Notes: generated from the letters alone by a model not told the origin. DNA of 33,099 nt from an uncultured Selenomonadaceae bacterium (GCA_905234505.1 CAJOIA010000016.1:1-33099); one strand, 5' to 3'; positions 1 through 9,134 are shown, numbered from the stretch's first letter. Program-made: numbers and translations.

Positions 1-99
1 AGAAGTGAAAGATGGAGCGCCGTATGCGTTGAAAGGCGCACGTACGGTGCGGAGCGGGGGAAAAGGCGGCGATAATTTCAAAGTCTTACCTATCGTTAT
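1..99 (+). mobile_element. Group II intron, 3' end (domains V and VI)
   Basis: Positions 17-50 form a 34-nt hairpin matching the bacterial group II intron domain V: GCGCCGTA pairs with TACGGTGC, a 2-nt bulge follows, then TGCGTT pairs with GGCGCA around a GAAA tetraloop. It differs from the common domain V sequence (as I remember it) at only about four positions. One pair has changed from A-T to C-G (nt 2 with nt 33), giving a CGC instead of an AGC catalytic triad, as in IIC introns. Downstream, CGATA (70-74) pairs with TATCG (91-95) as a plausible domain VI, and the sequence ends TTACCTATCGTTAT, a typical intron 3' end. From about 100 the minus strand resumes a methyltransferase reading frame, which fixes the junction near 99/100. 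The intron body and any reverse transcriptase lie outside the window. The GAAA loop fixes the orientation as plus, so the intron is antisense to the gene it interrupts. Confidence 0.75.
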
Positions 100-1742
100 A
101 CAAATAGAATTTGTACTGACAAATGCGCAATGAATTTTCGTATCTTGAATAAAATCAGCAGCCTTTTTGTACCAGCAAGCAACATAATCAACATCTTTGT
201 AAGTAAAGAATTTAGCAATATCATTAACTTGTTCACGACTGCGATAGCGTCTGCCGACAAAAGGCGGGTTACCGATAATGTAAGTGAGTTTGTCTTTCGG
301 CACAACGTCAGCCCAATCGATTTGCAAAGAATTGGCGCAGTGAATATTTTCATTGGAACTGAGCGGCAATTTTGGAGCGTCGCCGGTGATAATCTCGGTC
401 TTTTCGTGCATTTGGTGCTCGGAAAGCCACAGCGCAAGTTTGGTAATGGCAACAGCGAAATTGTTAATTTCAATGCCGTAAAATTGCTGGATAGAAACTT
501 TGATAGGGCGAATTATTCCGAATTGAAATTTGAGTTCGCGCAGAATGTCATTTTCCAATTTGCGCAGTGAAAGATAAGTTTCAGTTAGGAAATTGCCCGC
601 GCCACAAGCCGGATCTAAAAATATCAGCGCGGCAAGATCATCTTGCAGTTTGCAGAAAAGATTAACGCGGTTTTTGATATTAGCGCGTTTCGCCTGTTTA
701 AATCGTTTGTGAAGTTCATCGAGAAAAAGCGGGTCAATGACTTTATGAATATTTTCAACGCTGGTGTAATGCATACCGCCTGCGCGACGGTTTTCCTTGC
801 CGAGAATGGACTCAAACATTGCGCCGAAAATTGCAGGGTGAATAGTGTGCCAGTTAAAATTTTTGGTTTTGTCGAGCAGCGCGGCATATTTTTGTTAAAT
901 GCGGGCAAAGTAACTTTATCTTCAAACAATCCGCCGTTGACGTACGGGAAATTTTTTAAATTATCGTCGGTGATATTAGATCGGTCGCGCAGATTTAGCA
1001 CACTGAAAAGATTTTGAATGGCTTCATTGCGATTTTTAATGGGGAACCTGTTAATGTAATTAAAAAATTGATTATCGGAAAAAATATGCGAATCGCCCGC
1101 GTAAAAACAAAAAACCAGGCGAATGCAAATTTTAATGAGCGAATCGTTATAATCGGTCTGTTTGTTTTCCTCGTAGTTGTCAATGAATGCATTGCGTATT
1201 TTCTCAATGAGAATGGCGGCAGCTTTAGAGATTTGAACTTCGGGCTTGACATTATCATCATCAGGATCTACGAGGAAATTTAATCGTTTGTAATCGTAAT
1301 TGAGCTTTTCGAGTTTGATAATTTGCGGCTCCGGATAAAAATTATCGATGTCTTCAGCATTGTGCATATCATAAATCCAAAATTCTTGAAAGTTGCAAGT
1401 GATAATCCAACGCGGGCGTTCAGTGTAATTAAATTCGCAATAATAGCGGCGCGCCTGTTCAAAGGGCGTTAAAAGTGCGCCGTCCGATTGCAGATATTTT
1501 TTGGTTAAATCAATGCCATAGCTTTTCTGTTCGATTAAAATTTTTGTGCTGGGGATAATGGCGTCGATAAAATGACCGGCTAAACGGTGTTCAAATTTAA
1601 TAATCTCGAACGGCTTATTGAGACCGAAAACTTCATTGAGCAAAGTTGTCCAGAAATTTTGAGTATCGCTTCTTTCGTCGCCGCGTCTGTTCCAATTGGC
1701 AGAAAATTTTTTAGCGGCTTTGATTTGTTCTTTGTCATTCAT
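100..1742 (-). pseudogene. MmeI-like (type IIL) restriction-modification gene, frameshifted and intron-interrupted
   Basis: The first ~285 codons (ATG at 1742, GGAG seven bases upstream) encode an MmeI-type N-terminus. The segment FIDAIIPSTKILIEQKS fits the D...ExK nuclease motif, followed by the helical spacer. At 889-893 a run of five A on the coding strand replaces the six needed; the protein then runs off frame and stops at 624. Restoring one A continues the frame through HPAIFGAMFES, the SAM-binding motif DPACGAGNFLTE and the adenine-methyltransferase motif GNPPFVGRR, up to CAFVSTNSI at about 103. There the family similarity ends at the intron boundary. The target-recognition domain is missing from the window. 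The ATG lies four bases after the serine hydrolase stop, so the two were probably co-transcribed. A sequencing error could explain the frameshift but not the antisense intron. Very probably inactive. Confidence 0.8.
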
Positions 1743-1746
1743 AAGC

Positions 1747-2967
1747 TCACTCCAAAATAATATCGCAAATGGCGCTCATAATATTTTCCTCCCAAATAAA
1801 ATTGCCGCTGAATTTTCCAGCACTGCGCGAATCATCTTCAGAAATAGCCTCGCCATTCATCATATAAATAAAGCCTGTCTTAGTATTCGGCACAAAGAAA
1901 ATGCCCGACAGCATACCAAAAGCCGCGCCTGTGTGACCAATTAAATTTACCGCAAAATCTTTGCAAATGTACGTACCCAAGCCATAATTCAGCATGACTC
2001 CGCCGCAAGTATCGCCATTTCTGCCGTTATAAATCCAGTGCGATTTGAGCATTTCAGCAAGCGACTTTTCACTAAGAATTTGCCTGCCGCGAAATTTGCC
2101 GCCGTTCATCAACATTTCCAGCGCGTGAGTTAATTCTTCAAATGAAATTCTGAGCCCGCCTTGTGGTGAAAAAATTGTAGCATTCGTCCCTGCGCGATAA
2201 TCCTTCAAATTATAAACCGCTTGAAAATTTTCATCGTACGGATTCTGCAGCGAAATTGTATCTTTTTCCGGCTGAATACCCTGATAATCATCAGCTTTGC
2301 CGTACCAAGAGCCAAATTCATTCCAAACGCCGCGCGGATTTTTTTTCTGATAAATAGTTCCAAGCATTTCAAATTCAGCGCGCTCAAAACTACTCGGAAC
2401 ATAATCCGCCTTTGTATCCAACTGCGATAAAATATTTTCCCGCTGATAAATATCAAAGCGCTTGCCTGTCACCGCTTCAATAATCGTGCCAAGTAAACCG
2501 TAATTCAAATTGCTGTACTCAAAAAAATCTTCCGCCGCCGCAAAATGAGCGCCATCTTCAAAATATCTGCCGCCCACCGTGAAAAATTCTTCGACGCTGA
2601 CATTGGGCGGAATACTATAAATTTTGCCGTCGCGCAGTGTTGAAGTATGACTTGCCAGCATTCGCACGGTAATTTTTTTCTGCGGGAAATTCGGATTGCA
2701 TAAATTAAAATTTAAGTACCGGCTAATATCTTCATCGAGATTAATTTTGCCGCATTCAGCCAGTTGCAGAATTGTAAAAATCGTAAACATTTTTGAAACA
2801 GACGCCGCTCTAAATCTTGTCTGCCGCGTCACCGGCTTATCTAAATCAATATTGCGACGCCCTAAAAATTTTGAATAAACCTCCACGCCATTTTTGTAAA
2901 TAATGACTCCCAAGCCAGGAACCTTAACGCCGCTGTCGCCAATCATATTTTTCAATGCTTTGTCCAA
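1747..2967 (-). CDS. Serine hydrolase, class C beta-lactamase-like family
   Basis: Belongs to the beta-lactamase/penicillin-binding-protein fold (Pfam Beta-lactamase, PF00144). From the chosen start the nucleophile motif SVSK is at residues 56-59, the YSN motif at 151-153 and an HTG triad near residue 370 (GHTGAAFG), so all three active-site elements are present. I chose TTG at 2967 because AAGGGGG lies nine bases upstream. The longer open frame to 3090 would run through the promoter and the neighbouring divergent gene. The product is about 406 aa and I see no signal peptide. Family members include esterases, D-aminopeptidases and DD-peptidases; the substrate cannot be read from sequence. Its divergent neighbour is an M15 carboxypeptidase, so a role with D-amino-acid peptides is possible (inference). 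An extended -10 box TGCTATAAT (2993-3001) drives it. Confidence 0.85.
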   Translation of the reverse strand: MDKALKNMIGDSGVKVPGLGVIIYKNGVEVYSKFLGRRNIDLDKPVTRQTRFRAASVSKMFTIFTILQLAECGKINLDEDISRYLNFNLCNPNFPQKKITVRMLASHTSTLRDGKIYSIPPNVSVEEFFTVGGRYFEDGAHFAAAEDFFEYSNLNYGLLGTIIEAVTGKRFDIYQRENILSQLDTKADYVPSSFERAEFEMLGTIYQKKNPRGVWNEFGSWYGKADDYQGIQPEKDTISLQNPYDENFQAVYNLKDYRAGTNATIFSPQGGLRISFEELTHALEMLMNGGKFRGRQILSEKSLAEMLKSHWIYNGRNGDTCGGVMLNYGLGTYICKDFAVNLIGHTGAAFGMLSGIFFVPNTKTGFIYMMNGEAISEDDSRSAGKFSGNFIWEENIMSAICDIILE

Positions 2968-2968
2968 T

Positions 2969-2997
2969 TTGACGCGCCCCCTTGATTTTGTTATTAT
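2969..2997 (+). promoter_or_regulatory. Promoter of the M15 carboxypeptidase-opp operon
   Basis: TTGACG (2969-2974) and TATTAT (2992-2997) are separated by exactly 17 bases. They lie about 30 bases before the AAGGAGG ribosome site at 3013-3019. The site overlaps the minus-strand promoter of the serine hydrolase, so the two divergent units may compete. Confidence 0.65.
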
Positions 2998-3001
2998 AGC
3001 A
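2993..3001 (-). promoter_or_regulatory. Extended -10 promoter of the serine hydrolase
   Basis: On the minus strand this reads TGCTATAAT, a perfect extended -10 box, about 25 bases before the AAGGGGG site and the TTG start at 2967. No good -35 is visible, which is usual for extended -10 promoters. Confidence 0.6.
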
Positions 3002-3028
3002 AAGATTTTTTGAAGGAGGTAAATATTA

Positions 3029-3619
3029 TTGGAAGAAACATTCTGCATTTCTGAAATTGACAGAGAAATTTTTGCAAGGATTGACGGCAAATCCTACAAA
3101 AAAAATTGTCCTGTGCCGCTGTCAGATTTGCGATACTTGAAACTTCTGCATAAAAATTTGAGCGGCGAAACTAAAGCAGGCGAAATGATTTGCAATGTCC
3201 AAATTGCCGCCGCGCTGATTAATATTTTTGAAAAACTTTTCGCGAAGAATTATCCGATTGAAAAAATCCGGCTAATTGACGAATACGACGCCGACGATGA
3301 ACTTTCAATGCGCGATAATAATTCTTCGTGTTTTAATTTTCGTTACGTTTCGCACACAACCGAAATTTCGGCTCACGGCTACGGTTTAGCGGTTGATATT
3401 AATCCGCTGTATAATCCTTACATTAAATTTGTTGACGGCAAAAAAATTATCGAACCTGCCACCGCCGCCGATTTTGAAGACCGCGAAAAAATTTTCCCGT
3501 ATAAAATTGATGAGAATGATTTATGCTATAAACTTTTTACCGAGCACGAATTTTCTTGGGGCGGAAATTGGCTCGGTAAGAAGGATTATCAGCATTTTTT
3601 TATTGAAAGGAAGTATTGA
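3029..3619 (+). CDS. M15 family D,D- or L,D-carboxypeptidase (VanY/LdcB-like)
   Basis: A 196-aa protein with the peptidase M15 zinc signature: H116 and D123 in SAHGYGLAVDINPLYNPY and H189 in KKDYQHFF, which are the usual H-x6-D...H ligands. Enzymes of this family trim D-alanine or related residues from peptidoglycan stem peptides. No signal peptide is obvious, which is unusual for a wall hydrolase and would fit action on imported peptides (inference). The start is TTG at 3029, nine bases after a very strong AAGGAGG. It is the first gene of an operon with the oligopeptide transporter; its stop at 3619 is one base before the GTG of the binding protein. Confidence 0.85.
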   Translation: MEETFCISEIDREIFARIDGKSYKKNCPVPLSDLRYLKLLHKNLSGETKAGEMICNVQIAAALINIFEKLFAKNYPIEKIRLIDEYDADDELSMRDNNSSCFNFRYVSHTTEISAHGYGLAVDINPLYNPYIKFVDGKKIIEPATAADFEDREKIFPYKIDENDLCYKLFTEHEFSWGGNWLGKKDYQHFFIERKY

Positions 3620-3620
3620 T

Positions 3621-5273
3621 GTGAAAAAAGTTTTAATGATGGCGCTGCTGCTTTTGGCGGCGCTAATGTCGGGTTGCGGTGAAGAATCCTCCAACAGCGG
3701 CAAATTGAACGTTATGCTTCAATCCAATGTTGTATCTTTGGACAGCGCTCAAGCGACAGATTCGGCTTCTTTTGAAGTCATTGCTGATTGTATTGATGGA
3801 TTAATGCAGCTTGACGCGGACGGAAAAGTTATTCCGGCTCTCGCGCAGAGCTACGAAGTTTCAGAGGACGGCAAAATTTATACATTTCACCTGCGCGACG
3901 CGAAATGGGCAAATGGCGACGCAGTAACCGCAAATGATTTTGTATTTTCTTGGCGGCGTCATTGCGAAGAATCTACAAAGTACGCGTATATCATGGGCTC
4001 GACGGTTGCTTGCGTGAAAAATGCTGACGCTGTTATTAAAAAAGAAATTGCGCCAGAACAGCTTGGAGTTTCCGCGCCCGACGCTAAAACTTTTGTGGTT
4101 GAACTCGACGCGCCGGTTTCATTTTTCCCGTCGCTGATGTGCTTCCCTGCGTTTTATCCTATCAATGAAAAATTTTATAATGGTCTTGAAAAAAATACTT
4201 ATGGCACAAGCCCTGAAACTTTTTTGTCAAACGGCGCATTTATGCTGACTGAATATCTTCCTGGCGCGGCAAATATCCAACTTGCGAAAAATAATAATTA
4301 TTGGGACGCTTCTCGCGTTTCACTTGAAAATCTGCAATATCAAGTTGTTTCGTCGTCCGATAACGCTTTGACTGCTTTTAAAAATGGAACGCTCAACCTT
4401 GCTGTAATTAGCGGCAACCAAGTTGAAAATGTTAAAAATGACGCCGAACTTTCAAAGGATCTGCATACAATTCCCACGGGAATTTTGAATTACCTTTCGT
4501 TTAACCAAGACGCAAAAAATAATCACGGCGGCGCACTGGCAAATGTCAATCTTCGCCTTGCAATTTCAAACGCCATTGACCGCGAATCTTTGGTTGATAA
4601 TTACGTTACGAATGGCTCACAGGCAACCTATACCGCTATCCCTATTCGCTTTGCGGCAAATGCCCTCACTGGTGAATATTTCGCCTCCGACCAAAAACAA
4701 TTTGCTGACGTTGTAAGTTTCGACGTTGACAAGGCGCGCACATTTTTAGAAACTGCTAAATCTGAACTTAGCCGCGACAATTTTAATCTTGAAATGATCT
4801 ACGCCAATGACAGCGGCGATACCGTTGTTAGAGTCGCGCAGGCAATTAAATCTCAAGTGGAAGAAAATCTTCCAGGCGTGACGATGAACCTTCAACCGAT
4901 GCCAAAAGCTGAATATCTTGACAGAATCACCAGCAACAGCTATGACATTGCGATAACAAATTGGGCGCCGGATTATGACGACCCGATGACTTTCTTCACG
5001 CTGTGGACAACTGAAGGTTGCGAAATTGCCGAGCATTGGAGTAACGCCGATTACGATAAAATTATTGCCAACTGCACGACGGGCGAACTTGCCGCTAAAT
5101 ACAATGCGCGCTGGATTGCAATGTATGACGCTGAAAAAATTTTGCTGGACAATGCAGTTATCGCGCCGCTTTACACAAACGCTATCGCCGATTTAATTTC
5201 AAGCAATGTCAGCGGTATTGAATTTCATTCTGTGGCAATTGAGCGCGTTTATAAATCCGCTAAAGTGCAATGA
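3621..5273 (+). CDS. oppA: Oligopeptide ABC transporter substrate-binding lipoprotein
   Basis: A 550-aa member of the SBP_bac_5 (OppA/DppA/MppA) family. It starts at GTG 3621 with GAAAGGAAG just upstream; the longer frame from 3393 lies inside the previous gene. The N-terminus is a lipoprotein signal, MKKVLMMALLLLAALMSGC, with the lipobox cysteine at residue 19. Family hallmarks are visible: an early YTFHLRDAKWANGD block and the C-terminal ITNWAPDYDDPMTFF segment. It captures peptides outside the cytoplasmic membrane and hands them to the OppBC channel. Its stop overlaps the start of the permease (ATGA). Because a carboxypeptidase precedes it in the same operon, murein peptides are a reasonable but untested ligand. 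Confidence 0.93.
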   Translation: MKKVLMMALLLLAALMSGCGEESSNSGKLNVMLQSNVVSLDSAQATDSASFEVIADCIDGLMQLDADGKVIPALAQSYEVSEDGKIYTFHLRDAKWANGDAVTANDFVFSWRRHCEESTKYAYIMGSTVACVKNADAVIKKEIAPEQLGVSAPDAKTFVVELDAPVSFFPSLMCFPAFYPINEKFYNGLEKNTYGTSPETFLSNGAFMLTEYLPGAANIQLAKNNNYWDASRVSLENLQYQVVSSSDNALTAFKNGTLNLAVISGNQVENVKNDAELSKDLHTIPTGILNYLSFNQDAKNNHGGALANVNLRLAISNAIDRESLVDNYVTNGSQATYTAIPIRFAANALTGEYFASDQKQFADVVSFDVDKARTFLETAKSELSRDNFNLEMIYANDSGDTVVRVAQAIKSQVEENLPGVTMNLQPMPKAEYLDRITSNSYDIAITNWAPDYDDPMTFFTLWTTEGCEIAEHWSNADYDKIIANCTTGELAAKYNARWIAMYDAEKILLDNAVIAPLYTNAIADLISSNVSGIEFHSVAIERVYKSAKVQ

Positions 5274-6211
5274 CAAAATACATAGCAAAACGTCTCATAA
5301 TGTCGATCCTTACGCTTTTTGCAATAATTTTTGTGCTGTTCGTTTTAATCCGAATAATGCCAGGAAACCCGTTCCCTGTGGAAAGAATGAGCGCGGAAAT
5401 GATTTTGCAGAAAAGGCTTGAGTTGGGACTCGACAAGCCAATTTTGGTACAATTCGCCGATTATATGTCAATGTTAATGCATGGCAGTTTCGGAAACGGA
5501 ACTTCACTTTACAACGGCGCGCCGATAAAACCGATAATGTTAAAATGCCTTGAAAATTCGTTTAAAATCGGCGTGCTGTCAATATTATTTGGAACTTTGG
5601 TCGGGCTTGTAATTGGAATTGTGGCAGCTTTGAATCGCGGAAAATTTTTAGACGGACTCTGCACAATAATTTCAATTTTGGGCGTGTGTATTCCGTCCTA
5701 CGTATTTATGATTTTCCTGCAGTATTTTTTTTCGTACAAAATTCCGCTGTTTCCGTACTTTTTCGACCCGTCAAAATTTTTATCTTCAGCAGTAATGCCC
5801 GCGCTGTCGTTAAGTTTATTTGCAATTTCAACAGTCGCGCGCTTTACAAGAAATGAAATGGTCGAAGTTATAAATAGCGACTACGTAAAATTGGCAGAGG
5901 CAAAGGGTTTGTACGGTTTTCAATTAATACGCCGCCACGTTTTAAGAAATGCGCTGATACCAATCGTCACGGTAATTGCGCCGCTGGTTGTCGATTTATT
6001 AACCGGCGCGATGGTTATTGAAAAAATTTACGGTATAAATGGCGTCGGCAAATTAATGGTTGACGCAATCGCAGGGCAGGGCGTGGATTACAATTACGTT
6101 TTGGCGCTGGGAATTGTATTTTCCTCGCTTTATATCGGCGTAATGTTATTGCTTGATATTTTGTACGGAATAATCGATCCGCGAATCAGATTGGCGGCGA
6201 AGGACGGATGA
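5270..6211 (+). CDS. oppB: Oligopeptide ABC transporter permease, OppB/DppB type
   Basis: A 313-aa integral membrane protein. The N-terminus (YIAKRLIMSILTLFAIIFVL) is the typical first helix of OppB/DppB permeases, followed by the family's RIMPGNPF. The cytoplasmic EAA loop, contacting the ATPases, is VKLAEAKGLYGFQLIRRHVL around residues 205-225. Further hydrophobic segments occur near 100-130, 135-160, 235-260 and 280-300. The ATG at 5270 overlaps the binding-protein stop by four bases, implying translational coupling. It pairs with OppC as the heterodimeric channel. Confidence 0.93.
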   Translation: MTKYIAKRLIMSILTLFAIIFVLFVLIRIMPGNPFPVERMSAEMILQKRLELGLDKPILVQFADYMSMLMHGSFGNGTSLYNGAPIKPIMLKCLENSFKIGVLSILFGTLVGLVIGIVAALNRGKFLDGLCTIISILGVCIPSYVFMIFLQYFFSYKIPLFPYFFDPSKFLSSAVMPALSLSLFAISTVARFTRNEMVEVINSDYVKLAEAKGLYGFQLIRRHVLRNALIPIVTVIAPLVVDLLTGAMVIEKIYGINGVGKLMVDAIAGQGVDYNYVLALGIVFSSLYIGVMLLLDILYGIIDPRIRLAAKDG

Positions 6212-7200
6212 ATATGGAAAAAAATTACACGCCGCAGAAAACCGATTTTGAATTTATCTCCGGAAGAAACATTGACGTTGATACAAATTTTGCCTCTCAG
6301 GGTTATTGGCGGGGCGTTGCGGTTCATTTCTTCAGAAATAAATTTGCCGTGACCGGTTTAATTTTGGTCTGCGCGATAATGATTTTTGCAATTTGCGCCC
6401 CGCTGGTAAGTCCATACAGCTATCAGGAAATTATTTCAATCACGGGCGAGAATGGCAAAGAAATTGTTGCTAAAAGTTTGCCGCCGCAATTTGCCGGTGA
6501 AAATCAAAATTTGTTCGCGGATAAAACTTTTATTTTTGGCACAGACGACATGGGGCGCGATTTATGGACTCGAACTTGGCAAGGCGCGCGCGTTTCGCTG
6601 ATTATCGCGTTTGTAGCAATTTTCATTGATATGTTAATCGGCATGAGCTACGGATTAATTTCCGGATTTTTCGGCGGTAATATCGATAACGTAATGCAGC
6701 GTTTCATTGAAATTGCGGGCAGTATTCCCACGCTGGTTATTATTTCGATTCTGGCTATTTTTATGGATAAGGGCATTGGCTTGGTTATTGCGTCGCTCTT
6801 GATAACTGAATGGATTGGAATGAGCAAAATCGCTCGCGCAGAATGTTTAAAGCTGAAAGAGCGCGAATACGTTTTAGCGAGTCGCACGCTCGGCGCTGGA
6901 AGTTTCCACATAATTTTTAAACAGATTCTGCCAAATACAATCGGACCGATAATAACGCAGGTAATGTTTTCAATACCGGTTGCGATTTTCACTGAAGCTT
7001 TTTTAAGTTTCGTCGGCGTCGGAATTGTCTTGCCGCAATGTTCAATCGGCTCATTAATCGAAGCAGGCTTTAACAACATTACAATTTTGCCATATCAGAT
7101 TTTGCCGCCAATTTGCGTGCTGGCAATTTTAATGCTCGGATTTAATTTAATTGGTGACGGACTGCGCGAAGCACTTGCGCCAAAACTTGAGGATATGTAA
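6208..7200 (+). CDS. oppC: Oligopeptide ABC transporter permease, OppC/DppC type
   Basis: A 330-aa permease with the OppC N-terminal region (first membrane helix about residues 47-70, FAVTGLILVCAIMIFAICAP), then the family motif FGTDDMGRDLWTR near residue 110. The EAA loop (IARAECLKLKEREYVLASRT) lies near residues 207-227 and the C-terminus has GLREALAPKL. It overlaps oppB by four bases (ATGA) and oppD by one base (TAATG), so the transporter proteins are probably made in step. Confidence 0.93.
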   Translation: MNMEKNYTPQKTDFEFISGRNIDVDTNFASQGYWRGVAVHFFRNKFAVTGLILVCAIMIFAICAPLVSPYSYQEIISITGENGKEIVAKSLPPQFAGENQNLFADKTFIFGTDDMGRDLWTRTWQGARVSLIIAFVAIFIDMLIGMSYGLISGFFGGNIDNVMQRFIEIAGSIPTLVIISILAIFMDKGIGLVIASLLITEWIGMSKIARAECLKLKEREYVLASRTLGAGSFHIIFKQILPNTIGPIITQVMFSIPVAIFTEAFLSFVGVGIVLPQCSIGSLIEAGFNNITILPYQILPPICVLAILMLGFNLIGDGLREALAPKLEDM

Positions 7201-8240
7201 TGGAAAATATTTTATCGATAAAAAATCTGGATATAACTTTTCGAACGAATGCGGGCGATATTCATGCAATTCGCGGCGTGAATTTTAATTTGCCGCTCGG
7301 CAAAACTATTGCGCTGGTTGGTGAATCAGGCTCTGGTAAATCTGTTACAATGAAGGCGATTACCGGCTTGCTCGACAGCAACAGCATTATCAACCGCGGG
7401 AATATTTTTTACAACGGTGTTGACTTGCTGACTTTGCCGAAAAAAGATTTGCGCCAAAAAATTAACGGGCAACAAATTGCTATGGTTTTTCAAGATCCAA
7501 TGACAAGTCTTGATCCGACAATGCAAATCGGAGACCAGATTATGGAAGGTATGTTTCTGCATAAAAAAATTTCAAAATCTGAAGCGCGCGCAAGAGCCGT
7601 TAAACTTTTAAATTTGGTTGGGATAATCGACGCGGAAAAACGCATTCAAAATTATCCGCACCAACTTTCGGGCGGTATGCGTCAACGTGTGGTAATTGCG
7701 ATTGCTCTTTCCTGCGAGCCGAAAGTTTTAATCTGCGACGAGCCAACCACCGCCCTTGACGTGACAATTCAAGCGCGCATTTTAAATTTAATCAAGGAAA
7801 TTCAAGTGCAAATGGGTTTATCGGTAATTTATATCACGCACGATTTAGGCGTGGTTGCGAAAGTTGCCGATTTTGTAAACGTGATGTACGCGGGAAAAAT
7901 TATTGAAGTAGGAACTGTCGACGAAATTTTTTATGATCCGCGCCATCCGTACACTTGGGGGCTTTTATCGGCAATGCCGGATTTAGAAACTGAAGACGAT
8001 AGATTGTATTCAATTCCAGGCAGTCCGCCGAATCTTTTACACGAACCGCAGGGCGACGCATTTGCTGCGCGAAATAAATTTGCTATGAAAATTGACGAGA
8101 AAGCCGAACCGCCAATGTTCAAAATATCGGAAACGCATTACGCGGCAACGTGGCTACTTCACCCCGACGCGCCGAAAATCGAATTGCCGCCGGAATTAAA
8201 AGCAAGATTGGCGCGCTCAAGGAAGGCGGCGAATTTATAA
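7200..8240 (+). CDS. oppD: Oligopeptide ABC transporter ATPase, OppD/DppD type
   Basis: A 346-aa ABC ATPase. Walker A GESGSGKS is at residues 41-48, the Q-loop VFQDPMTSLDP follows, the signature is LSGGMRQR, Walker B VLICDEPTTALD and the H-loop YITHDLG. The C-terminal oligopeptide/dipeptide extension (HPYTWGLLSAMPD...IPGSPPNL) identifies the peptide-transporter subfamily. The cysteines usually found after this motif, which bind an iron-sulfur cluster in DppD/OppD relatives, are not seen. The start codon shares its A with the oppC stop. It works as a heterodimer with the next ATPase. Confidence 0.93.
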   Translation: MENILSIKNLDITFRTNAGDIHAIRGVNFNLPLGKTIALVGESGSGKSVTMKAITGLLDSNSIINRGNIFYNGVDLLTLPKKDLRQKINGQQIAMVFQDPMTSLDPTMQIGDQIMEGMFLHKKISKSEARARAVKLLNLVGIIDAEKRIQNYPHQLSGGMRQRVVIAIALSCEPKVLICDEPTTALDVTIQARILNLIKEIQVQMGLSVIYITHDLGVVAKVADFVNVMYAGKIIEVGTVDEIFYDPRHPYTWGLLSAMPDLETEDDRLYSIPGSPPNLLHEPQGDAFAARNKFAMKIDEKAEPPMFKISETHYAATWLLHPDAPKIELPPELKARLARSRKAANL

Positions 8241-8242
8241 TT

Positions 8243-9124
8243 ATGGCATTGCTCAGTGTCAAAAATCTTTATCAGCATTTTAAAATTTCGCGCAGTTTTA
8301 CGGTTAAGGCTGTCAACGGCGTATCGTTCGAGATTAACGCGGGCGAAACTTACGGGCTTGTTGGCGAAAGTGGCAGCGGAAAAACTACAATCGGGCGCAG
8401 TATAATTCGGCTGTACGACCCGACCGGCGGCGAAATTATTTTTAACGGCAAAAAAATTTCCGGCGATCTTGATAGCGAAACTAATAAAATGCTCCGGCAA
8501 AATATGCAGATGATTTTTCAAGACCCAATGTCGAGTTTGAATCCGCGTAAAAAAATTGGTGATATCATCGGAGAAGGGCTTGATATTCACGGGCTTTATT
8601 CCAATTTGAGCGAGCGCAACGAAATTATCAGCGGCATTTTGAAAAAAGTTGGATTATCGCCCGCTCACGCTGAAAGGTATCCTCAACAATTTTCCGGCGG
8701 ACAAAGGCAACGCGTTGGAATTGCGCGCGCATTGGTTATGAGTCCTAAATTGATTATCGCTGACGAATGTATTTCCGCGCTTGACGTTTCAATTCAGGCT
8801 CAGGTTGTTAATTTGATGAAGGACATTCAAGACGAAACTGGCTGCGCGTATCTTTTCATTGCACACGATTTGAGCATGGTTAAATATATTTCTGATAGAA
8901 TTGGCGTTTTGCACAAAGGCTATTTGGTTGAAACCGGATTGACGCGGGAAATTTTTTCTAATCCTATTCACCCATATACAAAGAGTTTACTGTCCGCCGT
9001 GCCGCATCCTAATCCGCGTGTTGAAAAGCAACGCCAGCTGATAATTTATGATTCGGCAAAAACGAATTACGAAAATGCTAAAATGTATTCAGTGAGCGAT
9101 ACGCATTTTGTTTTGAGTGAATAG
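8243..9124 (+). CDS. oppF: Oligopeptide ABC transporter ATPase, OppF/DppF type
   Basis: A 293-aa ABC ATPase. I chose ATG 8243, two bases after the oppD stop, because the frame upstream lies in oppD and this start gives the usual MALLSVKNLYQHF beginning. Walker A GESGSGKT is at residues 41-48, the Q-loop is IFQDPMSSLNP, the signature FSGGQRQR, Walker B LIIADECISALD (a cysteine follows DE in place of the common proline) and the H-loop FIAHDLS. At 293 aa it is a little short for OppF, with a brief tail after HPYTKSLLSAVPHPNP. It is the last transporter gene; a MutS-like gene follows ten bases later. Confidence 0.92.
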   Translation: MALLSVKNLYQHFKISRSFTVKAVNGVSFEINAGETYGLVGESGSGKTTIGRSIIRLYDPTGGEIIFNGKKISGDLDSETNKMLRQNMQMIFQDPMSSLNPRKKIGDIIGEGLDIHGLYSNLSERNEIISGILKKVGLSPAHAERYPQQFSGGQRQRVGIARALVMSPKLIIADECISALDVSIQAQVVNLMKDIQDETGCAYLFIAHDLSMVKYISDRIGVLHKGYLVETGLTREIFSNPIHPYTKSLLSAVPHPNPRVEKQRQLIIYDSAKTNYENAKMYSVSDTHFVLSE

Positions 9125-9134
9125 GAGCATTTAA

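Noticed and set aside
17-50. Domain V hairpin taken as a transcription terminator or REP element
   Set aside because: There is no T run after it, and length, bulge, GAAA loop and sequence match intron domain V.
3621-9124. Nickel rather than peptide transporter
   Set aside because: NikA-type proteins share this family, but nothing in the context suggests nickel; the neighbouring peptidase favours peptides.
9113-9127. AGTGAATAG at the oppF stop, shared with the stop of the MutS-like gene
   Set aside because: Nine bases ending in SE-stop codons may agree by chance; not enough to call a heptamer array there.
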